Below, in pieces: positions 38,534 to 49,716 of a stretch of DNA of 64,000 nucleotides. The DNA is taken from the NCBI RefSeq assembly GCF_014356525.2, contig NC_052507.1, positions 47,433,685 through 47,497,684 on the forward strand. The letters are read 5' to 3'. A model generated the notes under the pieces. The model was not told the DNA's origin and made no database searches. It saw only the letters and a program-made list of their open reading frames with translations. The DNA comes from Nilaparvata lugens. Lineage: Eukaryota; Arthropoda; Insecta; Hemiptera; Delphacidae. The translations under genes and the position numbers were made by a program. Numbering within the stretch: position 1 is the first letter of the stretch; each line of letters opens with the position of its first letter.

Positions 38534-39866
38534 ATGCCCTTTATACGAATATTTATCATTGCTTTGTTAGGAGACAAATTCATTCTTGGTGGAGATTTCA
38601 ATGCAAAGCACGTGCATTGGGGATCGCGCTTAACAACACACAAGGGAAGACAGCTCTATGAAGCAATGAGAGAGATGAGGTGCGAAGCTCTTTCAAATGG
38701 TAAACCAAACTACTGGTTCACCGATACGAGGAAAATCCCAGATCTTATATATTTTTTTCTGACAAAGAATATATCGGTAAATTATTTGCATTTAGAGGAT
38801 AGTTTCGATCTAAATTCGGACCACTCACCCATCATTTTGACTCTCAGTGATTCAATTCTACAGAAGGAAAATGCTTGTCCTGCGCTAGTCAACAGCCACA
38901 CGGATTGGGATGGTTTCCAAAAGATGCTGGATGAAAGAATAGAGTTGAACTCGCCATTAAGAAACGAAGAACAGATTGATCGGGAGTTAGAGAAGTTTGT
39001 TACTGATATCCAACAGGCAGCATGGTGTAATACTCCACAATTCAGAAGAAGAACCACTGGAAATAATTACCCTGCGGAAATCAGAGAAATGATTGTGGAA
39101 AAACGAAGAGCAAGAAGGAGATGGCAGCAATCACGTTCCCCTCAAGACAAAAGAGTTCTAAACCATCTAACTCAAGAACTAAGGAGAGAGATTCAATGCA
39201 TCAAGAATGAATCAATCAATAATTACTTGATAAACTTAACAGCAGAACGCAGTACAGACTACTCACTCTGGAAGGCACCTAAAAAAATAAAAAAAACCCA
39301 TTCATCAATCTCCTCCTCTCAGGAAGCAGAACAGACAATGGGCAAGGAGTAGTGATGAAAAGGCACAGACCTTTGCAGATCATCTTGTGAACGTTTTTGA
39401 ACCAAACAACACAACTGGAGAAGACACTTTAGAAGCAAAGGAGAACATCTTACAGCCAAATCAAGAAATAATGTGTGTCACAGTAGAAGAGGTGAAAAAA
39501 GAAATAAGAAATCTGAATAACAAAAAGACCCCTGGATTCGATAACTGGCTTAGTCCTCAAGCACCTACCAAGAAAAGCAATAGTTAAATTAACACACATT
39601 TTGAATGCCTCTTTCAGACTCAAATTTGTACCAGGAATATGGAAAGTAGCAGAAGTTATAATGCTACTCAAGCCAGGTAAAATGCCACATGAAGTATCAT
39701 CATATAGGCCAATATCATTGCTACCTGTGCTTGCCAAGTTGTTTGAAAGGATTTTACTGAGTAGGCTAACACCAATAATTGAGAGACAGCACATAATTCC
39801 AAATCACCAATTTGGCTTCAGAGTGAAACACTCAAGAATAGACCAAGTGCATAGGATTGTGAATGT
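38534..39866 (+). pseudogene. Jockey-clade LINE: endonuclease C-terminal half and start of RT
   Basis: The first frame (38534-39352) carries the AP-type endonuclease signature GGDFNAKHVHWGS near 38590-38630, a KIPDLI segment near 38735 and SDHSPIILTLS near 38815-38850 (catalytic Asp-His). The linker follows with NYPAEIREMI, KRRARRRWQQSR and STDYSLWKA. After a frameshift near 39345, frames 39387-39587 and 39601-39876 give KKTPGFD and the RT opening WKVAEVIMLLKPGK, SYRPISLLPVLAKLFE, HQFGFR. This wording is characteristic of the Jockey clade. The N-terminal endonuclease is missing and the RT is cut at 39866 by the CAAT tail of a minus-strand LINE. Non-functional. Confidence 0.88.
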
Positions 39867-39870
39867 GATA

Positions 39871-39902
<32 letters not shown>

Positions 39903-42600
39903 TTTATTATGACGTGCTAGGTCTCGATAGACCCGTTGCACTAAACAACAGTACAATACAAAACAAGTAAACAAGATACAACACTATTCAAATGAACAAG
40001 AATATAAGTATTACAAATAAAAACAGTTAACTGTTGGAAGTTAAAATAGAATTAAATTAGATAATATGAATCAAAATGATTATAAGTAGATAATAAAGAT
40101 CATGTTATGAAAAAGAGAGAGCAGAGAATGAAATAAGGAGAGAAGTAAGAGAGATGAGAAAGTAGAAGATGAAGAGAAATTGAAGAAATGATATGAATAT
40201 GAATCAATTCAATTCTTGTTTACACCTGCTTCTGAGCCAATTCAATGAATATGATTTATAAATGTTATTGAAACTATGAAAATTCATGAATACATTATAT
40301 AAGAATTTTTGATTTCCCAAGCAGACAGATATAGATGGAATAGAAAAGATTAAAAAATAATACTAATAAAAGAAAACTTAATAATAACTGAGAATAACAA
40401 AAACATATTCTCAAACTGAAGTTTATGTTAACGGTCTATGTACTTTCCAATTTACAATCAAATTATTGACAAGCTCACACCTACAACGATTCAAGTCATC
40501 CCCCCTCAAACTGTATAATTACCAAGATGCTGGTACAACTTATTTTTGAAAAGTTTAAACGAACCACAAAGAACTATATGATCAGGCAAATCATTCCACT
40601 CTCTTGAGGCTTTAACAACAAAAGATTTATTTTAAAATACTGTACGATGCAAAGGTATCTGTAACTTATAGTGATGAGCTCTTGTTCGACGTTGTGGATT
40701 TACATCAGTCATGAAGGTGAAAGCCTCACGAAGATACTCTGCACCGTCATTTAGAACCAAAAGTTTATATGTCAGACATAGAATGAAGAATTTTCTTCGT
40801 TCCTTCAATTTAAGCCAGTTAAGATCGTTGAAGAAAGGAGTAATATGTGCATCCCTTCTTGCATCATATATGAACCTCACAGCGACATTCATGGATCTCT
40901 GCAATCGATCATTCAGTTCATCAGATAGATCACCGTAGACAATTGAACAGTAAAAGAAAAATGGAAGGATCAAAGCGTTCACCAATGTAACTCTAACAGA
41001 TTTCGGTAAATAGTTTCTGATCCTTATAAGCTGATGCATTCCACTAAAGACTCTATTGCACACATGCGTGGTTTGCTCATGCCAACTCAGAGAACTATCA
41101 GTCAAGATGCCCAGAACCTTAAGGCACTGAGAATATGGTATTTCTATACCACTGATGACCACAGCCGGATAGTTGGCCAGATCCAAGTTATTCGTCAATC
41201 TGGGATGACCAACAATCATACATTTGGTTTTCACTGGATTCAATCTCAACCCGTGTGCATCAGACCACTCTACCAGTCTAGCAATATCCGAATTCATGTG
41301 ATCTATGGATTGATGGAAGTGTTGCACAGGAATATGGGGATATATTATCAAATCATCAGCAAAGAGATTGTAGTTGGCATGAGAAAATATCATAGAGACA
41401 TTATTGATGTATACTGAGAAGAGGAGGGGTCCCAAAACTGATCCCTGGGGAACTCCCTCATTGACTGGTTACCATGATGAAAAGTTGTTTGAATTTCCAC
41501 TAACAGCTTGGTGGCGATCAGAAAGATATGAAGAAAACCACCTTACCGCAGAGTCAGAAAATTGACACTGGTTTTTCAATTTATGGAGCAAAAGGGTGTG
41601 ATTGACACTATCAAATGCTTTATAGAAGTCGAATTGAACAAGCAATGTAGCCTGCCTTCCATCCATTGCTGCTCTGATACCATCTGTCATCTTCAGAAGA
41701 GCAGTACAGGTACTATAATTCGGTCGAAAACCAGATTGATGTTTTGCAAAAAATTCAAAGCCAGCCAAATGCCTGACAACTTGCCTATGAACAGTACGCT
41801 CAAAGGCTTTAGAGATGAAGCATAGGATATTGATAGGTCTAAAATCAGCAGGAATACATGCATTCTTTTTCTTAGGTATAGGCTTGACCACTGATTGCTT
41901 CCATAAATCAGGAACAATACTTGACTGCAGCGAAAAATTGGAAATATGGGTAATAGTAGGTAATATGATGGGAAGTAGTTTCTTATAAAAATCTATAGGA
42001 ATCCTGTCCACACCCATGGAGTTTTTATTGATGGCAAGAATATTCTGAGAGATTTTTGCAGGAAACACATATTCAAAAAAGAATTATTCTTCCGGAGGTG
42101 TATGTTGACATTGATTAACAAGTTGGTCGTGCAGAAAATCAGCTGTAGCAATCTGTGCAGGTGGGACAACAAAATAGTCATTGAGCTCATCAAGTGAAAG
42201 ATCTGCTGGCATCTCATGCTGCTATTTAGGTTGATGTGCTCCAAGTCTGCGTACGTTGTTCCACAGAGCGCCCATTGACTTACCTCGATTGAATTGGGTA
42301 TGATAGTAACGAAGCTTCGCATTATGACACAAGGATTTGACTCTATTGCTTAGAATTTTAAATGAATTGAGATCAGCCTCACTTCTAGTCGATTTGAATC
42401 TCCTCCGAACTCTATCCCTCTCACGTCTAGCGTCCAGAATCTCAGAATCAATCCAGGGAGTTGATTTATGGCGTGGGCGAACTGTACTCATGGGAGCATC
42501 TTTATCAAATATATCAGTAATCATTTGATCAAATACCGCAACCTTTTCATTCAAATCGTTAATCAACGTTAATCTACATAATTCACAAGTTGATTGAACA
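39867..42600 (-). mobile_element. CR1-group LINE, 5'-truncated, inserted in the Jockey element
   Basis: On the minus strand the element ends with a (CAAT)n tail at about 39868-39901 after an ATAATAAAAAT stretch. Its 3' UTR runs back to about 40500. The coding part (42566 to about 40520) holds the segment between EN and RT (PWIDSEILDARRERDRVRRRF), then RT motifs KNSMGVDRIP, FRPINILC, KHQSGFRPNYST, FDFYKAFDSVNHTLL, GVPQGSVLGPLLF and FADDL near 41370, and the C-terminal tail REWNDLPDHIV near 40590. Stops at 42222, about 41469 and 40632 plus a frameshift near 42070 inactivate it. It is the same clade as the 59-62 kb LINE but a different family. The 5' edge near 42600 is approximate. Confidence 0.88.
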
Positions 42601-43724
42601 ACTTTTTATAACAAGGTCTAATACTGTCATTAAATTCAGGTTAATAGCTTCCTCTTCAAAAATGATTTAAAATCAAAAATATCATTCTCAATTCCTTCTT
42701 ATAGGTACTCTAAATTTCTACAAAACATATACCGTTCATTTTCTTCCACCATTTATCAGTTTGAATATACAAATACCACCTTCCATTACACAAGAGAATC
42801 AAAATGACTATCCTCAATTATTATACTTTAATTACATTACAATAAATACTTTGATGGAGGCTTTCATCGATAATAATTTCCTCAATTATATTATAAATCT
42901 ATGACGTACCTTTAGTAGCGGTTACAGGAGTAAAATCTCCATTGTGAGGTGAAAAATTTGATATCCTCTCTTCTTAAAGCATTTACTGTGGCGGAAAAAA
43001 CTAGAACATGCTATAGGAACAGATGGTTCCACAGCCAAATACTAATCAAGCCTAAAGCTGTCATAAAAGTAAAAATTAACACAAAATACTAAGACTACAT
43101 TATTCAGTTCTGCTAGCGACAATGGACAGACGCTGAATGAATGCACTTCGCTTCTGTCGTCTTGCCGTGGACAGCTGTAAACGGCCTCACTAGATGGGAA
43201 CCTAACCAACGTTAACTGTGATTGGCAGTTACTATTTTCTAGAAAAATTTCTGCCAATGGAAAGGAATGGTACAACTATAACTTAAGATACATTCTCCCA
43301 CCAAGTGACAGCTATTTTCCAAACTCCTAACCAAATAAGGCATGATTGATAATCAATCGGACACAAATTCCTTGCCTTATAAGGTCATGAACCAGACAGA
43401 TGCTCCAGGAAAATCGTTGTTTTTCTTAGTACCATAACTTCTACGCACACACTAACAAAGTCGACACAACACAACGCAGAAAAGCAAAACAAGCGGAACA
43501 AACTGTTATACAGACTGACTTCCCATGATAATTCGCATAACCCTCATCATTCACAATTGGAACAATGAATAATGCTACAAGATATTGAGCTGATAATCCA
43601 ATTTCATATTTTATCAAATGAATGCTTCTGTTTATTTTCTTCCAATTTATCGAAAAAAATTGGTAGCTCATTTCAAAAACTTTCAAATAGTTCATTGGGA
43701 GTCACACTTTTTTGATGTCCCTTT
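42601..43724. other. Unassigned segment between two Jockey parts
   Basis: If the flanking Jockey pieces belong to one insertion, the RT palm should be here, but I find none of its motifs. The stretch is AT-rich with no domain-bearing frame. Deletion and replacement, or two separate Jockey insertions, would explain this. Confidence 0.4.
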
Positions 43725-44180
43725 ATCTATATATGACTTTGGAAGTGATTATTCGCTTGAAAGCCTATGTCAAGAGGAAGAGAGAAGAGCTTAGAATCAA
43801 ATATATTGATGTATTGGCTGATCAGGAGAAACTCCATCCATGCAATACGAAACAAAGTACTCCTGTACAAACAGAGATATTAAATTCAGAGTGTACAATT
43901 TTGGGGGTGTACCAAAGATGATCAATGTCATACAACGATTCCAAAACAAGGTGCTAAGGAACATTGTGAATGCTCCTTGGTATGTGAGGAACAGATATCT
44001 CCATAGAGACCTGCAAGTTAACATAGTGTCCATCGAGATGAACAGCACCTCGGTGTTTCGGAACCCACCTAAAGCTGTTGCTGTCCACTCACCTTTCTTT
44101 ATCATACGTTCCAGTACCCACGAACAAGCCTATAACTCAGGAGAGCATCATTCTCATCAAAAATTGAAAAACAAATAAAT
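43725..44180 (+). pseudogene. Jockey-clade LINE, C-terminal RT remnant
   Basis: Plus-strand frames contain AYVKRKREELRIKY at 43757-43800, then in another phase YWLIRRNSIHAIRNKVLLYK at 43812-43870. Next come IQRFQNKVLRNIVNAPWYVRN and LHRDLQVN at 43930-44022. The run Gln-Arg-Phe-Gln...Asn-Ala-Pro-Trp-Tyr-Val-Arg-Asn...Leu-His-x-Asp-Leu is a hallmark of the Jockey C-terminus. At least two frameshifts are present. Same strand as the 38.5-39.9 kb piece and in the expected order, so plausibly its distal end, 3.9 kb apart because of the nested LINE and other changes. Confidence 0.85.
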
Positions 44181-45059
44181 AAGGTCAGCAGTGTTTGGAA
44201 TGACTATTGACGAAAGTTTTTGCATTCATGTGCTTTGCAGCACCCCTGCGATCTTGCATATAAATTCACTCACATCAACAATAATAATGTTTTGGAACGG
44301 ATGATAATATTTCAAACAACTTCATCAAGACCGATTGTTAAGTGAACTTTATAACGTTGCATTTTGATACACCTTCCATTCTATTTGTAAAGAGAATCAG
44401 CAAGGTCTCATTGAAAGAAACCAGAAACATTATCATCAACTGGACTATCAATCGACTGAGATAGATAAGATAATAAAGACTCTAAATACTGTAATTATTG
44501 GCAAAGGTACGAAAACTCTAGCATGCCAAATAAGGGACATGAGACGTTTGAGAAAACACATTGATATTTATTGTATAAATACCATTAAACAGAACATTTG
44601 AAAATCATGATACAAATAAGGGGAAGTAGGATTTAGTTTAATGTGCATAGTAATACAGAAGTACATTTGTACAAGAAAATACTGATGTACCAATCAGAGT
44701 CTAGTATTTAGTAGGCGCTGAAAGTATATAATTTAAAAAGCCACCACGTGGTATTTTTCAAATTTATAAAAATATGTTATCATTTGTAAAATTTATACAT
44801 AATAATGATTTGCATGTGAGCAGATTCGAATGTGAAAAATATTTGTTTATTTTAAAATATCTTACAAACTATTTACTGGAGCCAAATTACATAAGGATTT
44901 GGTGAAATCCACCAATCATAGCAAACATTTGAATTATATGCAAACTAGGAATAAGGAAGTACCATTGAAAAAGAAGAGAGGAGTAATTCTCACTTGCTTG
45001 CTAGAGGTCACCAGAGTCACCAGTAAAACTTGAGAGCAGTAGACTGAACCCTTGTTGAA
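44181..45059. other. AT-rich non-coding stretch
   Basis: Nothing recognised. Confidence 0.4.
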
Positions 45060-45390
45060 ACGTTTTATGCCAAAGTTTAAATTTAAATTTTATTATTAAT
45101 CATATTATTATAACTCAGTGCAGTCGCTATATGACAAGAATTGCTAAATTAATTATTTTCCACTGAAGAAGACGACACCAGCCCACCGGACTAATAAGGC
45201 ACAGGACACACAAGGTGGAAACCATGCAACATCTTTAAGTTTGGGAAAATCTTCGCACGTGAGTTGTAAATTTTAGAGGGCCCACATTTCTTCGAATTTA
45301 TGAACATAATAAAGCTTGCTCATCGAAAGTTACATTTGAAAATCAAGCTTGATTAATAATTACTCGCACATTTAGTTGAAAATGAGGGAA
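45060..45390. repeat. Diverged dispersed repeat, copy 2
   Basis: Partner of 33240-33500; see the shared strings GAAGACGACACCAG near 45168, TTCGCACGTGAGT near 45250, and GCTTGCTCATCGAAAG near 45315. Both copies have the same orientation and no coding potential. Confidence 0.5.
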
Positions 45391-46069
45391 TTCTAAGAAC
45401 TTGAACTTGAATGAACTACTAAGAACTTGAATGAGAATTAAAGTATCAAGTAGCCACAGAACTATTATATATAGGCATTTTGAATTATTCTATAGGCTCA
45501 TATCATTATTGCATGAAAGCAATTATAAGAAGGCTTAGGGCCAGTTTCCGAGCTCGAGATCTATAAGTTCTGGACTTACAGAGTCCAGGACTTAGATGAG
45601 CCCTTGGGTCTAAATTGACTTTTTGAGTCATGATTTCATCTTCTAAACTCCGGGGTCTATTAAGTTCTCAACATATTTGAGTCCAGGACTTTAATGCAGT
45701 AAACATGAGAAAAATTCACAATATTTTGCTGTTGTATTTTTGGCATTATAGCAAAACGAAAACAGCTGATTGCAGCAGGATAATTCAAATGAGCATGCTC
45801 TCCAAATCATTTTCTAAAAATAAAAATAGGTTTCGATTTCTTTGTAGGCCTATTCAAAGTAGAATTCAACTTTTTGAGAGATGAATGAATAAACATTTCA
45901 TTTTATGCTATGCTATTATTGATCTTTAATCCTAACCATTGATTTTGGAATAAAAATCTCATTAGGCTATTGAGTTTGAAAATGTATAATTTTGTTTTAA
46001 AAAAATGGAATAATAATTTATTGATGGAATTGAATAGAGAATGCATTTATTCAAATGCTAATTAATATA

Positions 46070-46375
46070 TAATTATTATTGAACGAAAATCCTGAATAAA
46101 TGCTGCAAATCACCCCGAAGACCTCTGCTACTGCAGACATTGACAACAGGGCTAACAGCTAGATGGAAATTCGATGAGAACTACTATCCAAAAATTAGTT
46201 GCCAGCCCAGGAATCGAACCCGGTACCTCCCAATTGCTAGTCAGGAATGCTTGCCCTTACACCAAACTGACAATCTCTGGATAGCCCGGGAATCGAACCC
46301 GGTACCTCCCAATTGCTAGTCAGGAATGCTTGCCCTTACACCAAACTGACAATCTCTGGATAGCAACGCTCATTT
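46070..46375 (-). mobile_element. tRNA-derived SINE, minus strand, with duplicated head
   Basis: On the minus strand the order is tRNA-like head, body and AT-rich tail (towards 46070). The head occurs twice in tandem, offset by 79 bp. Box A (TGGTGTAAGGG) falls at 46333-46343 and 46254-46264, and box B (GGTTCGATTCC) at 46289-46299 and 46210-46220. The body matches the copy at 46580-46735. Tandem heads are an unusual structure, perhaps from unequal exchange or from a dimeric SINE. Confidence 0.75.
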
Positions 46376-46399
46376 TATACGAAGCCATAAAATAATAGT

Positions 46400-46460
46400 C
46401 TATTAATTAATATATTAATTAGTATTTGAATAAATGCATTCTCTATTTAATTCCATCTGT
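46400..46460. repeat. Inverted copy of the segment at 46028-46080 between the SINEs
   Basis: The stretch ATTAATTAGTATTTGAATAAATGCATTCTCTATTTAATTCC is the reverse complement of the sequence at about 46030-46075 with few changes. The arrangement therefore comprises more than two SINEs: flanking host sequence was inverted or duplicated along with one of them. Confidence 0.65.
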
Positions 46461-46504
46461 AACTAGTTGGTCACTATGGCTTCGTATAAAATGAGCGCTG
46501 CTAT

Positions 46505-46740
46505 CCAGAGATTGTCAGTTTGGTGTAAGGGCAAGCATTCCTGACTAGCAATTGGGAGGTACCGGGTTCGATTCTCGGGCTAGCAACTAATTTTTGGATA
46601 GTAGTTCTCATCGAATTTCCATCTAGCTGTTAGCCCTGTTGTCAATGTCTGCAGTAGCAGAGGTCTTTGGGGTGATTTGCAGCATTTATTTAGGATTTTC
46701 GTTCAATAATAATTAATAATTTATTATTGTTATATTATTA
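46505..46740 (+). mobile_element. tRNA-derived SINE, plus strand
   Basis: The internal RNA polymerase III promoter is visible as box A TGGTGTAAGGG at 46521-46531 and box B GGTTCGATTCT at 46565-46575, 33 bp apart, as in a tRNA. After the head comes a body of about 120 bp (46580-46705) and an AATAATT-type tail. It lies head to head with the minus-strand copy at 46070-46375, and a head-less relative occurs at 24757-24877. Heads do not fold into a full tRNA with a usable acceptor stem by eye, so a functional tRNA gene is rejected. Confidence 0.8.
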
Positions 46741-47338
46741 ATATGTTGAATATGACATTCATTAATAACATTCAGATTGGAATATAAATTCCAAGGCAAA
46801 TCCTAGTATTATTTTTCTTGAACATTTTTAGGTTATGTCACAGACACGGAATAAGGTTAGTTTTTTACGCATAATTCTAATACAATTTTATTCCAAAATA
46901 AACTTGCAAACTATAAATTATGAATTTAGATGGACTAATCCAAATAATTTAGGTATTCCATGACATTTATTTGGCTTTTCAAATTAATAACACTGAATAT
47001 TGTGTTTGCTCAGTTAGGTCTAGAACTTGAATTTAAACCCTACCCCAGTCGATGGTTTAAAATCATGCTGTTTTATGTCCTGGACTTAACGATTTTTGAT
47101 TAATCCTTGATTCGGAAAGAGGCGAGAATCTAATTCAAGTCCTGGACTTATAAGCCCTTCACTCAGTAAGCGAAATTATAAACTCCAGGGTCTAACATGA
47201 TCTCTAAACTCCAGAGTCTATTTAAGTCCTCGACTACTTCAACACTTTGATTCGGAAAGCCAATTTTCTGACTTCAGAGTTTAAAGACAGTTAGAGTCTA
47301 GAACTTAGCTAAATCCCGAGCTTGGAAGCCGGCCCTAA

Positions 47339-48276
47339 AAGTTTCAAAGATTATTCATTTTATCGAAGTTCCACTGTATGCCACACTCAAGCCCTGAGGG
47401 TTATGAATATTTGATACTTGATATAGTATTGGAATCTAGAATTATAGATTTTATTCGACAAGTGAAAGCAAGTCAAGAAATTGACCCTATATAATATTGT
47501 ATGCTAATAATAAAATACGAGATTTATTATTTGATATGAGCAAGCCTTGTAAAATTTAAGTGAGCTACTACTGTGATATTTTCTTCCATATATATTCTCA
47601 TATTGCATCATATTTATTCATGTTTCATTATCACTCGTTGAATCTCTGTGTAATATAATGGATTTTATTCGTTAAATGGTGTACCTTTCATTTATAACCC
47701 TATCTTCATGCATGACTAATCTGGTATTAGCACATCATTTCATTATTGACGTGATAATAAATATATCATTCAACTATATTCTTCACCGAATGTGTTGGAC
47801 AAATCAGTGATATACAGCATTGATCATCAAATCTTCAGAAATATCATATTCTCAAGATTCATCTAAATTGTTCAGAATCATCGTCGAAATTGAATTGATT
47901 GAATAAATTAATGGAAATTAAAAGGATTTATGAACGGGTGTCGCCTTTGATCCCACTCGGTATAATCTCACATTGCTGACCCCTTTTTCAGATGGTAGCG
48001 AGTTGGATTGGTGTCGATGCTATATTGTCTTGCACAATATTTAGATCCCTTATATTTATCCATCACTTCAGCATCTATAATTGCGGAATCATTCAGAGCA
48101 ACCGTAAGAATTGCAGACCGACAAAATGGCAGCAGATGGCAGCAATTGCGAGCAGAATTCTACATATAAGCTCTTTGAAGAGCTGGTAAGAACACTGTGG
48201 TATTATCATTTCAGCAGGAGAGAACATAAAAATTCTCTATCTCATTTGCTCTACCGATTATAGCTAGCTAGGCTTA
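47339..48276. other. AT-rich non-coding stretch
   Basis: Nothing recognised. Confidence 0.4.
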
Positions 48277-48441
48277 AGGTGTGTACAGATTTACACGTCG
48301 CGAAAATGAGCAATTCACTTTTAATCAGCTGAAGCCAAGCTTTTTATATCTGTATCTTACCGTTTCTGTAAAAATACAGATATAGTCAGCTGATTAAAAG
48401 TGAATTGCTCATGTTCACGGCGCGTTTATCTATACGCACCT
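48277..48441. mobile_element. MITE of 165 bp with about 55-bp terminal inverted repeats
   Basis: AGGTGTGTACAGATTTACACG and following bases through GAGCAATTCACTTTTAATCAGCTGA (48277-48331) reappear reverse-complemented at 48387-48441. The innermost arms carry TACAGATATA/TATATCTGTA, so the whole element is close to one long hairpin. The terminal bases are AGGTG...CACCT. The flank is TA-rich, which hides any target duplication. Confidence 0.85.
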
Positions 48442-48785
48442 ATATAATTATGTACAAGTCAGATACGGCTTTACAACTTCGAGCACAATTATTATGGAAT
48501 TCAGTAGACCAGATAATGGTAATGATGTATTGCACGTCATTTTAGAAAATGGGATAAAGATCAATGTATCCTTGACTTGAAAATCCATGTCAAAAGACAT
48601 GAAAAATCATAGCACACAATATGTGTTCTTGTCTTTATTCCATTTCTTGAAAAAAAAAAACACTTGACTTGGCTTGTCTTGACAGAAGACTTCCAAGTTT
48701 CCATGAACATTACAAGTAGCCTCCATATAAAGAAACGTTTGTAGATATAAATTGCCAATCCTGGGACATAATCCACCAGACTTCC

Positions 48786-48885
48786 ACACCTAACGTAACC
48801 TAACCTAACCAAGGTCAAAGGTCAAGGTCAAAGTCAAGGTCAGAGTCAAGGTTGAGTTCAAGATCAAGGTCAAGGTCAAAACTTC
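48786..48885. repeat. CCTAA-like run followed by AGGTCA-type hexamer array
   Basis: CCTAACGTAACCTAACCTAACC at 48786-48807 contains two to three units of CCTAA, the arthropod telomere pentamer. It is followed by about ten degenerate copies of AAGGTCA / AAAGTCA to 48880. AGGTCA is also the nuclear-receptor half-site, and AGGTCAAAGGTCA near 48810 is a direct repeat with one-base spacing. A simple repeat of hexamers is the most economical explanation. Confidence 0.75.
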
Positions 48886-49262
48886 ATAAACTTTGAAAAA
48901 AATAATGAAAAATGGAAAAAAATTATAAAAAAATTGAATGAGAATAAGAGTAAAAATTCAAAATGAAGAAAAATTCAAAAAAAAATTGAATAGAAAAAAT
49001 GGATAAATAAAAAATCAATAAAATTCAATAATGAAAAATCAAAAATAAAAAATTATAGAATTTAATAATGAAAAATCAAAAATGAATAGAAAATAAAAAG
49101 GAATTATGAAATTTCATAATGAAAAACCAAAAATTCATGAAAAATTGAAGGAAAATTAAAAAAATGAAAAACAAAATTTTTTATAATTGAAAAAAAATTG
49201 AAGGAAAATTAAAAAAGGAAAATTAATGAAATTTAATAATGAAAAATCAAAAATAAATCAGA
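48886..49262. repeat. A-rich degenerate repeat region
   Basis: The plus strand is dominated by AAAAATTGAA, AAAAATCAAAAAT and GAATTTAATAATG-type strings that recur irregularly. There is no coding frame. It borders the promoter-like sequence at 49285. Confidence 0.75.
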
Positions 49263-49284
49263 AGGCCTCGCATCCACTGTGGAG

Positions 49285-49464
49285 TATATATAGTGTTCAC
49301 AACAGTGGGAGGACCATCAGTGTTCAGTCAAGAGCTATAGAAGATACATCTGTTCAGTTCTAGGACCCAGCATTTCAGCACACCACCACACACACTGTGA
49401 AAAAGTATCCTAGGCCACACCACTGCCATTTTGATCTTCAATAAAATGGTATATGTTCAATAAA
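49285..49464 (+). promoter_or_regulatory. Compact Pol II unit: TATA, initiator, then AATAAA signals
   Basis: TATATATA at 49285-49292 is followed by the arthropod initiator TCAGT at 49317-49321 (its A about 34 bp after the first T of the TATA box). The first AATAAA lies only about 120 bp further (49440-49445) and a second at 49459-49464. The region between has no long open frame. The spacing is canonical, so transcription initiation is plausible. The product would be a very short polyadenylated RNA, or the AATAAA signals serve an unrelated function. Confidence 0.45.
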
Positions 49465-49716
49465 AGTAGCAATGAATTGCTGATTTTCATTCCTCAAATC
49501 CTCTCTACCCATTTAGTAATGTAAGAAGAAGTGATCATTCTATAGAATATACAAGGAGCTTGAATATCCAAACAGTGATGAGATAGCCTCTGGTGTGTAA
49601 TGGTAGCATGTATGCTTCAAGAGTCTCAGATATGAATCCTAGAATGTGAATAAACCATTGTATCACAAGGATATTTTTTCCTAGTTATATTCAACATAAT
49701 AGCATTCAATAGTATT

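Larger units (their letters stand above)
45535..47338. mobile_element. Non-autonomous DNA transposon of about 1.8 kb (class uncertain)
   Basis: The ends TTAGGGCCAGTTTCCGAGCTCGAGAT (45535-45560) and its imperfect reverse complement ending GAGCTTGGAAGCCGGCCCTAA (47317-47338) form terminal inverted repeats. Both subterminal regions carry many copies of a motif based on AGTCCAGGACTT (45585-45600, 45680-45695, 47075-47090, 47140-47150 and variants), in both orientations. No transposase frame remains. Two oppositely oriented SINEs have inserted into its middle. Target duplication is ambiguous (TA or TTA/TAA), so I do not assign a superfamily. Confidence 0.7.

Noticed and set aside
46505..46580. A tRNA gene
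   Set aside because: Box A and box B are good, but no acceptor stem pairs and the anticodon arm is not convincing; the body and tail plus further copies make it a SINE.
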